Assembly (NCBI GenBank): GCA_945878835.1
Contig: CAMCUG010000005.1
Location: 1 to 25,782, forward strand
DNA length: 25,782 nt
Direction of reading: 5' to 3'
Origin: Chryseobacterium gleum
Lineage (GTDB): Bacteria; Bacteroidota; Bacteroidia; Flavobacteriales_D; Sanyastnellaceae
The position numbers were made by a program, and so were the translations under genes. Of this stretch, positions 6,924 to 12,559 are shown piece after piece; the stretch's first letter is position 1, and every line of letters begins with the position of its first letter. The notes under the pieces are model-generated. The model was not told where the DNA came from, did not search any database, and was given only the letters and a program-made list of their open reading frames with translations.

Positions 6924-8038
6924 CAAGGCCTCTTACTCGGTGAAGTTGAACGCGAAGGAGAACTGTGAGATGGCGTGCTTGTTCTTGAAGGAGTAGTCGT
7001 TTTTGAAGGGGTACTGTGTGTCGGAGCGCTGTGTGTTGGTGTTGAACGAGAAGGAGAACTGCTGTTACTTGGTTTTGTGCGGCTCGGTGAACTATAACTC
7101 GGCGTTGAACGAGACGGGCTAGTTGTACTTGGAGTTGAACGAGACGGCGTAGCATAGGTTGGCGAATTGTAACTCGGTGCAGTGCGCGCTGGAGCCGGCG
7201 CTGAAGGAGAAGGAGAACTTCCTGGTGAAGTGTATTCAGGAGTTCCTGCAGAACGAGAATTTGTAGGGGTAGAATTATTTCCGTTTGCTCTTAACGTATT
7301 CACCGGCTGCGGCGTACGTGAAGTTTCCGCAATCGGTTCAACCAAGTTTTTTTGAAGTACCCCGCGATGGTAGGTTGAAGAATTGCCAGTTCCTACACTA
7401 GCAGGTCTGCGGTGATAGTGAGTGACATTCGCAGTTTCTCCGTTTCCTGTTGAACCACCGCCCCATCCATTTCCATTCCCATTGTTGTTATTTCCGTACC
7501 ATCCGTTGCCATAGCCATTTCCACCCCATCCTAAACCACCCATTCCATATCCATATGGGTTGTAACCATATCCACCACCATAGGGGTTATATGAACTGTA
7601 TGGATTGTAACCGTATGAATTACTACCATAAGGATTATAGCCATAACCGCTGTTCCCATAATTACCATAACCACCGTAGTTATTGAAGGGACTGCTGGAA
7701 CCGAAGCCCATTCCATAGCCACCGCCATTGCAGTAATTCGAAAAAGCATTCAATCCATAACTCAACTGCCAACCGCTTACTGGATTAAAAGTTGCTCTTG
7801 GATTTGTTCCTCCGTTTACGGAATTTGCACGAGATGCTGAATTCGGATCGTAGTAATCGTCTCCCCCCGCTGCAGCACCAGCCACCAGGGTATTGTCGTA
7901 AAACAACTCCTTTCCGTTCCAATACATTTCATCATCCTCTGCACGGGTGCGATCATCCGTCAAATTTTCAAAACTCGCACAAGAACTCAATACAAGAACT
8001 GTCGTGAAGAAGTAAAAAATTCGTTGTAGCGCTTTCAT
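6923..8038 (-). CDS. Low-complexity lipoprotein rich in Gly/Tyr/Asn, then Ser/Thr/Pro
   Basis: 371 residues. The signal runs to the lipobox VLSSC with Cys20 as the lipidation site. Residues 21-100 are of normal composition (acidic DDRTRAEDDE, then DDYYDPNSASR). Residues 105-198 are almost entirely Gly, Tyr, Asn, Ser and Pro with recurring GYNPYG. Residues 265-371 are Ser/Thr/Pro/Arg-rich with recurring SPSRSTPS and a basic end (SPSKRP). I cannot name a family beyond the low-complexity lipoproteins common in Bacteroidota; the repeats suggest an extended, sticky or wall-interacting region. The TGA stop overlaps the ATG of the OmpP1-like gene (TGATG), so the two proteins are probably made in linked amounts and may act together. 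It diverges from proS across 68 bp. A TACCTTTA at 8060-8067 on the minus strand is one base off the -7 consensus. Confidence 0.75.
   Translation of the reverse strand: MKALQRIFYFFTTVLVLSSCASFENLTDDRTRAEDDEMYWNGKELFYDNTLVAGAAAGGDDYYDPNSASRANSVNGGTNPRATFNPVSGWQLSYGLNAFSNYCNGGGYGMGFGSSSPFNNYGGYGNYGNSGYGYNPYGSNSYGYNPYSSYNPYGGGYGYNPYGYGMGGLGWGGNGYGNGWYGNNNNGNGNGWGGGSTGNGETANVTHYHRRPASVGTGNSSTYHRGVLQKNLVEPIAETSRTPQPVNTLRANGNNSTPTNSRSAGTPEYTSPGSSPSPSAPAPARTAPSYNSPTYATPSRSTPSTTSPSRSTPSYSSPSRTKPSNSSSPSRSTPTHSAPTHSTPSKTTTPSRTSTPSHSSPSRSTSPSKRP
6926..7246 (-). repeat. Ser/Thr/Pro/Arg repeat region (SPSRSTPS-type)
   Basis: Imperfect short direct repeats encode SPSR, STPS and related tetrapeptides over about 107 codons at the C-terminus of the lipoprotein. 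Unit lengths are irregular multiples of 3, so length change would keep the frame. Confidence 0.7.
7445..7726 (-). repeat. Gly/Tyr/Asn repeat region (GYNPYG-type)
   Basis: About 94 codons made largely of GGT, TAT, AAC/AAT and CCT/CCA codons. GYNPYG or close variants recur at residues 133-164. The DNA is internally repetitive, which creates long spurious His- or Met-rich frames on the other strand. Confidence 0.7.
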
Positions 8039-8049
8039 AATCGTATGGA

Positions 8050-8084
8050 TTTGATAGTTTAAAGGTAATAAGGTTTTACATTTG
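8050..8084 (+). promoter_or_regulatory. Promoter of proS
   Basis: A -33-like TTTG at 8050-8053 and an exact -7 TACATTTG at 8077-8084, separated by 23 nt, match the flavobacterial pattern TTG-N17-23-TAnnTTTG. A purine-rich, A-dominated leader of 22 nt precedes the ATG at 8107, as expected in Bacteroidota, which rely little on Shine-Dalgarno pairing. Confidence 0.7.
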
Positions 8085-8106
8085 CTTCTGCGAAAAAAGA
8101 AAAAAA

Positions 8107-9576
8107 ATGGCCGAGAAAATTCCTACAAGAAAAGAAGACTACTCCAAATGGTACAACGAACTTGTGATGCAAGCCGATTTGGCTCAGCACAGCGAGGTGA
8201 AAGGATGCATGATCATTAAACCTTATGGCTATGCTATTTGGGAAAAGATGCGCGATCAATTGGACATTCGATTCAAAGAAACGGGACATCAGAATGCCTA
8301 TTTCCCTTTGTTGATACCGAAAAGCTATTTGAGTAAAGAAGCTGCGCATGTCGAAGGGTTTGCCAAAGAGTGTGCCGTTGTTACCCATTACAGACTTAAG
8401 TCAGAAAATGGAGGTGTTGTCGTAGATCCAGATGCAAAATTGGAAGAAGAATTAATCATACGCCCAACCAGCGAAACCATCATTTGGAACACCTACAAAG
8501 GATGGATTCAGAGCTACCGCGATCTACCTCTACTGATTAACCAATGGGCGAATGTGGTTCGTTGGGAAATGCGCACACGTCTCTTTTTAAGAACCGCTGA
8601 ATTCTTGTGGCAAGAAGGGCACACCGCCCACTCTACCGCGCAAGAGGCCATTGAAGAAACAGAGCGTATGCTCGATGTATACGCAGAATTCGCTGAAAAC
8701 TTCATGGCCATGCCAGTTGTAAAAGGAAGAAAATCTGAGAGTGAACGTTTTGCAGGAGCCGTTGACACCTTGTGTATTGAAGCTTTGATGCAAGATGGAA
8801 AAGCGCTTCAAGCGGGTACTTCACACTTCTTAGGACAGAATTTCGCCAAAGCTTTCGATGTGAAATTCACAACGAAAGAAGGAAACATCGAATATGTTTG
8901 GGCAACATCATGGGGAGTTAGCACACGCCTAATGGGAGCTTTAATCATGACACACAGCGACGACAAGGGACTTCGTGTTCCACCGAAGTTGGCACCTATT
9001 CATGCTGTTATTGTTCCGATATACAAAGGTCTTGAGCAACTCGAAGTGATTCGCGAAAAAGTTCTTCCATTGGTGAAGGCACTGAAAGCGAAAGGCATTG
9101 TTGCGAAATTCGACGACGACGATAGCAAGCGCAGCGGATGGAAATTCGCTGAATATGAATTGAAAGGGGTTCCTGTTCGTTTGGCCATTGGCCCAAAAGA
9201 TTTGGAAAACGGAACGGTTGAAATTGTGCGTCGCGATACTTCTGAAAAATCTACTGTTGCCTTCGAAGGCGTTGAAAACAACATTGAGCAATTGTTAGAA
9301 GACATTCAAACGAACATGTTCAACCAAGCGTTGGAGTTCAGAAATGGACACATGACAGAGGTTGACGATTACGAGACATTCAAGAAATTGCTCGACGAAA
9401 AAACAGGATTCTTCTCAGCTCATTGGGATGGAACTGCAGAGACGGAGGAGCTTATTAAAACAGAAACCAAAGCCACCATTCGTTGCATACCGTTCAACGG
9501 ACCAACAGAACCTGGAGTTTGCATGGTAACCGGAAAACCAAGTGAGCGTCGTGTATTATTCGCTAGAGCATACTAA
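8107..9576 (+). CDS. proS: Proline--tRNA ligase, ProS type 3 (archaeal/eukaryal-like)
   Basis: 489 residues, the length of the ProS class without the bacterial editing insertion. Class II synthetase signatures are clear: IKPYG at 37-41, the proline-binding RPTSET at 119-124, motif 2 RWEMRTRLFLRTAEFLWQEGHTAH at 152-175, and the motif 3 region SWGVSTRLMGALIMTHSDDKGLRVPP. An anticodon-binding domain follows (PIYKGLEQLEVI onward), then the C-terminal domain peculiar to this class ending FARAY with a terminal Tyr. Only two Cys (IRCIP and GVCMVTGKPSERR) remain in that last domain, so a four-Cys zinc site is not complete. The enzyme charges tRNA-Pro in the cytoplasm. It has its own promoter and is followed after 1 nt by an unknown gene, probably co-transcribed. 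Confidence 0.96.
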   Translation: MAEKIPTRKEDYSKWYNELVMQADLAQHSEVKGCMIIKPYGYAIWEKMRDQLDIRFKETGHQNAYFPLLIPKSYLSKEAAHVEGFAKECAVVTHYRLKSENGGVVVDPDAKLEEELIIRPTSETIIWNTYKGWIQSYRDLPLLINQWANVVRWEMRTRLFLRTAEFLWQEGHTAHSTAQEAIEETERMLDVYAEFAENFMAMPVVKGRKSESERFAGAVDTLCIEALMQDGKALQAGTSHFLGQNFAKAFDVKFTTKEGNIEYVWATSWGVSTRLMGALIMTHSDDKGLRVPPKLAPIHAVIVPIYKGLEQLEVIREKVLPLVKALKAKGIVAKFDDDDSKRSGWKFAEYELKGVPVRLAIGPKDLENGTVEIVRRDTSEKSTVAFEGVENNIEQLLEDIQTNMFNQALEFRNGHMTEVDDYETFKKLLDEKTGFFSAHWDGTAETEELIKTETKATIRCIPFNGPTEPGVCMVTGKPSERRVLFARAY

Positions 9577-9577
9577 G

Positions 9578-10249
9578 ATGGAAACAAAGGAACAAATACT
9601 TTCATTACTCAAAAACAAAAGCGTTTTAAAGCAAGACGTTTTTCACAACACCATTGCGCAGTTCAATTCATTGAAGGAAGTTTTAAAAACTACCATTCAA
9701 GAATTAACAGATCAATTTGGAAATACCGATTCACGCGTTTCGTTTGAATACCGCGACAGAGGAGCATTTCAATGCGAAGTGCGTGTTGCTGGTGATTTGC
9801 TAATTTTTCAAATGCACACCAATGTTTTTCAATTCGAAAAAGAAAGCAGTTTTTGGCAAACAGGTTATTTAAAGGAGCATCCAGATAACAGCTATGTGGG
9901 TACTATAAACGTTTACAACTTCCTTTCGGATTCATTCCGTTACGACAGAACTTCTGACGTTGGATATTTGCTTGCGCGCGTTTTCATTAACAAAGAAAAT
10001 CATTTCGTGGTGCAAGGAAAAAAGCAATTGGGAATCATGTTCAATGACATTGTTGCTTCGAACTTCGATGCTATCAATCAAGCTAAATTCGTTGATCAAG
10101 TCGTTCTATACGCTTTGAACTTCGACCTACTTATTCCACCTTACGAAAACCTTCACCAAATAACGGTAGAAGAGATGCAGGACATTAATCTCAGTGGAAG
10201 CTTGGCTACTGGGAAGCGAATGGGATTTCAGTTTAGCACTTTTAAATGA
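9578..10249 (+). CDS. Conserved-looking cytoplasmic protein of unknown function
   Basis: 223 residues starting at the ATG 1 nt after the proS stop; a longer frame from 9542 would run inside proS and is not believable. No signal peptide or membrane segment. The N-terminus is helical and Lys-rich (KEQILSLLKNKSVLKQDVF). The middle is beta-rich with aromatic clusters (FQCEVRVAGDLLIFQMHTNVFQFE, then SFWQTGYL). The C-terminal third (VDQVVLYALNFDLLIPPYENLHQITVEEM) looks well folded. I believe similar proteins occur next to housekeeping genes in Flavobacteriales, but I cannot assign a family or reaction. The tight spacing makes it part of the proS transcript and suggests dependence on proS expression. 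Confidence 0.7.
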   Translation: METKEQILSLLKNKSVLKQDVFHNTIAQFNSLKEVLKTTIQELTDQFGNTDSRVSFEYRDRGAFQCEVRVAGDLLIFQMHTNVFQFEKESSFWQTGYLKEHPDNSYVGTINVYNFLSDSFRYDRTSDVGYLLARVFINKENHFVVQGKKQLGIMFNDIVASNFDAINQAKFVDQVVLYALNFDLLIPPYENLHQITVEEMQDINLSGSLATGKRMGFQFSTFK

Positions 10250-10306
10250 ATACAAAACACAGACTTGTTCGCTAATAATATCTGAACGTAACAGCTGGTA
10301 TATTCC

Positions 10307-10314
10307 TATTTTTG
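10307..10314 (+). promoter_or_regulatory. -7 promoter element (TATTTTTG) before the membrane lipoprotein gene
   Basis: An exact TAnnTTTG match 25 nt before the ATG at 10340. I found no clear -33 TTG at 17-23 nt upstream, so only the -7 half is supported. Confidence 0.45.
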
Positions 10315-10339
10315 ATAAATCTATACACATCTCAAGCAC

Positions 10340-11062
10340 ATGAAAAAAATACTGTTCGCAATTACCAGTGTTATTATTATTGCTTCTTCTTTGAGTTCTT
10401 GCACCGTTGAGAAGCGCGTGCATCAGGATGGTTATCACATTTCATGGAAGCAGAAGCATGCGCCTGCTTCTGGAATTAGACCAACTCGAATAGACCAATC
10501 GCAAGCGGAAACCCCTCCTATTGTTCACGAAGAAATCACACCGAACGTTCATTCGGTTGAAAGCATATCGGCGAGCAATTCTGAGAACATCGTTATCCAA
10601 CCACAGAGGGGCCTCATTCTTCTAGCGAAGAAAGACACTGTTATACCAGATCAGCCAAAAACGCAAGAAGAATACTTCAGCAATACATACACGCCACCTG
10701 CACGTCCAGATGAATTACAAGACATTAAATTAGCGAATTGGGCTTTGGGCTTGGGCATTGGCGCCGTTTCTGCTCCTGTTTGGGGACTGGTGCTCTTTTT
10801 TATTTTAGCTGCTTTGCTTAGCGCGAGTTCGTCTAGCTTTTCAATATGGGCTGCCTTTGGTTTTGCATTCATTCTTGGAGGAGCGTTATTCATAACAATC
10901 GAGATCCTAGCCATCATCTTTGCTGTTCGCTTTTTAAAGCAGCACGCCAAAGACCCTAACTACGTCAAATACCGCAAGCGAGCTATCACCGCTTTAATTC
11001 TTGCAGGTATTTATCCGGCTCTCTTGTTGCTGAATATTATATTAGCCCTTGCGGCAATTTAA
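10340..11062 (+). CDS. Lipoprotein with C-terminal transmembrane segments
   Basis: 240 residues. The signal peptide ends in the lipobox SLSSC (Cys21), followed by VEKRVHQDGYHISWKQKH, a 'KR..GYHI.W' element often seen just after the lipid anchor in Bacteroidota envelope proteins of unknown role. Residues 45-125 are polar and probably disordered. From about 134 the sequence is strongly hydrophobic, with likely membrane segments at 134-161, 168-198 (possibly two) and 215-240, separated by the basic loop KQHAKDPNYVKYRKRA. A protein that is both lipidated and polytopic should sit in the inner membrane. It has its own -7 element and is followed by a strong terminator. No function recognised. Confidence 0.7.
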   Translation: MKKILFAITSVIIIASSLSSCTVEKRVHQDGYHISWKQKHAPASGIRPTRIDQSQAETPPIVHEEITPNVHSVESISASNSENIVIQPQRGLILLAKKDTVIPDQPKTQEEYFSNTYTPPARPDELQDIKLANWALGLGIGAVSAPVWGLVLFFILAALLSASSSSFSIWAAFGFAFILGGALFITIEILAIIFAVRFLKQHAKDPNYVKYRKRAITALILAGIYPALLLLNIILALAAI

Positions 11063-11090
11063 TTTCCGAGACCTTTTTCGAACCTAACAA

Positions 11091-11118
11091 AAAACCCTCA
11101 ACGTTCGTTGAGGGTTTT
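11091..11118. terminator. Bidirectional rho-independent terminator
   Basis: AAAACCCTCAACG and its exact reverse complement form a 13-bp stem with almost no spacer. The right arm ends in GGGTTTTCTT on the plus strand (for the membrane lipoprotein gene). On the minus strand the hairpin ends in GGGTTTTTTG (for tRNA-Glu), so it serves both convergent transcripts. Confidence 0.88.
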
Positions 11119-11123
11119 CTTAG

Positions 11124-11195
11124 TAGCCCGTAGGGGAATCGAACCCCTGTTTACAGAATGAAAATCTGCTGTCCTAACCCCTAGACGAACGGGCC
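11124..11195 (-). tRNA. tRNA-Glu (anticodon UUC)
   Basis: The minus strand folds as a complete 72-nt tRNA without encoded CCA. The acceptor arm is GGCCCGT/ACGGGCT with a G-T pair at the end. The D-arm contains AGGGGTTAGGA. The anticodon stem GCAGA/TCTGT encloses the loop TTTTCAT with anticodon TTC at 11160-11162. The T-arm is AGGGG-TTCGATT-CCCCT. The discriminator base is A. Its promoter lies just upstream and a strong terminator starts 6 nt downstream, so it is a single-gene transcript. Confidence 0.97.
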
Positions 11196-11213
11196 GTTTG
11201 GGTTTTGTGGGTG

Positions 11214-11243
11214 CAAATATACCACGTTTTTGCTTTTCCACAA
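11214..11243 (-). promoter_or_regulatory. Promoter of tRNA-Glu
   Basis: On the minus strand, TTG at 11243-11241 and TATATTTG at 11221-11214 are separated by 19 nt, a near-ideal flavobacterial TTG-N17-23-TAnnTTTG promoter. The tRNA 5' end lies 18 nt downstream of the -7 element. Confidence 0.8.
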
Positions 11244-11261
11244 GCATTCAAACAAAAAAAA

Positions 11262-11936
11262 TTAAAGGCCAATTACTACTCCCGCCTTAATAAAATAAGG
11301 TCCGCCCCACGCCAACTCACAATTCACACCAACCTTCTTGCGATAAGGGAATCCTGTAAATCCCAACGCCACCAATTGATACTCTGTTAGTCGAGTGCCA
11401 AAAGACTTTTTATCGAAATTCACATTCGCCGTATTCTCACGAATGCCATACCAATTGAGATTCGTGCTTATTCCTGTATACAACAAACAACTCGTCTTCT
11501 TGAATCCGAAGATCTTACGCTTCTTCATATGCTGAATATTATACGAAAACAACAATCGAGCGCCGGCAGTGCTTTTATTGATTGACCAACTTACATAAGG
11601 ATCTACCGCCATATCTCCCATCTGATCGACATACCTGTAATCCGTTGCATTCACACTCAAGGCTTGATTCGTATAACTAAACCCGAAAATCACACGCCAC
11701 TTTTTGCGCGATCCTTTAGTCAACGAAAAATCACCGGCAAAACTCAATGAAGGATAAAATGATCTACTCACCGTCGCACTAGAATCGGCCAACTCACTAA
11801 TGTCTGCTCTAAAATTGAATAAATTATAACTCACCCCAGCTGACAATAACCCGTCCATACGCTTTATCTGCGCAGATGATGCTATGGGCAATAACAGGAC
11901 AAGAGCAAACATTCCTACCAAAAGCAGTCTTCTCAT
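11262..11936 (-). CDS. Small outer-membrane beta-barrel-like protein
   Basis: 224 residues with a clear signal peptide (RRLLLVGMFALVLLLPIASSAQ). The mature part has alternating polar/hydrophobic strands with aromatic girdle residues (LLSAGVSYNLFNF, WRVIFGFSYTNQ, CLLYTGISTNLNWYG, AWGGPYFIKAGVVIGL). This composition suggests an 8-10 strand barrel, but I cannot name the family. The ATG at 11936 is preceded on the minus strand by TATATTCG (one mismatch to the -7 consensus). The gene diverges from the RlpA-like gene, sharing a 50-bp promoter region, and its stop lies just upstream of the tRNA-Glu promoter. Function unknown. Confidence 0.62.
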   Translation of the reverse strand: MRRLLLVGMFALVLLLPIASSAQIKRMDGLLSAGVSYNLFNFRADISELADSSATVSRSFYPSLSFAGDFSLTKGSRKKWRVIFGFSYTNQALSVNATDYRYVDQMGDMAVDPYVSWSINKSTAGARLLFSYNIQHMKKRKIFGFKKTSCLLYTGISTNLNWYGIRENTANVNFDKKSFGTRLTEYQLVALGFTGFPYRKKVGVNCELAWGGPYFIKAGVVIGL

Positions 11937-11986
11937 ATTGATTAAGATTTAAGCGAATATAAAGGGTTTTTCGTAAATTGCTATCT

Positions 11987-12406
11987 ATGAAGATGCTACT
12001 TAAACATGCCCTTGGACTGCTTTTCGTCCTGTTTTGTCTGAATGCCACCGCGCAAACAGAGACCGGAAAAGCTTCCTTCTACCACAATAAATTCGAAGGA
12101 AACGGCACTTCGAATGGAGAAGTTTTTCGTCAAGATAAATATACCTGCGCCCACAAAACACTTCCCTTTGGCACCTGGCTGAAAGTCACATGCATCAAAA
12201 ACAACAACGTCATTTATGTTCGAGTGAACGATCGTTTGCCCAAATCTTCCAAGCGCTGCATAGACCTTTCCCTCTTAGGAGCTGAAAAACTTAACTTCGT
12301 GCGCAGCGGACTTACTCAGGTAACCCTCGACATTGTTAAAGAAGAGGATGTGCCCATTGAATTTCAATCTGAAATTGAACTGAAAAACAAATCAAAGAAA
12401 AAATAA
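11987..12406 (+). CDS. Minimal RlpA-like double-psi beta-barrel protein
   Basis: 139 residues from the ATG at 11987; a TTG at 11978 would add three residues with no benefit. A signal peptide (LLKHALGLLFVLFCLNATAQ) is followed by a single RlpA-type DPBB domain. Its hallmarks are TGKASFYHNKFEG at about 26-38, AHKTLPFGTWLKV at 55-67, VNDR at 80-83 and IDLS at 92-95. In characterised RlpA proteins the His of AHK and the Asp of VNDR are needed to cleave denuded peptidoglycan glycans; both are present. The SPOR domain of full RlpA is absent, as is a lipobox. Odd points are extra cysteines (Cys54, 69, 91) and LPKSSKRC in place of the usual GPF..R after VNDR. The basic tail ends KNKSKKK. Possibly a periplasmic septal lytic transglycosylase. 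Confidence 0.82.
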   Translation: MKMLLKHALGLLFVLFCLNATAQTETGKASFYHNKFEGNGTSNGEVFRQDKYTCAHKTLPFGTWLKVTCIKNNNVIYVRVNDRLPKSSKRCIDLSLLGAEKLNFVRSGLTQVTLDIVKEEDVPIEFQSEIELKNKSKKK

Positions 12407-12559
12407 AAGGCGCCGAAGTTTGTTGCTATTTTCCCTTTCGAAATGAATAGTCAGATTCCTAAAAATATCGTCATCTCTATGTTGCTCGTGCTCTTCATTG
12501 CACAAGGCGGGATTGGCTATTGGGTACTTCAACATAAATTATGGTTAGTTAAAAAAGAA

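Noticed and set aside
7450..7686. Plus-strand His/Asn/Tyr-rich frame opposite the GYNPYG region
   Set aside because: Complement of Gly/Tyr/Asn codons gives repeated His and Met codons; it has no promoter or domain and lies wholly inside the lipoprotein gene.
10250..10339. 90-bp gap after the unknown gene as a small RNA or riboswitch
   Set aside because: No stable hairpin or known aptamer pattern; it only contains a -7 element for the next gene.
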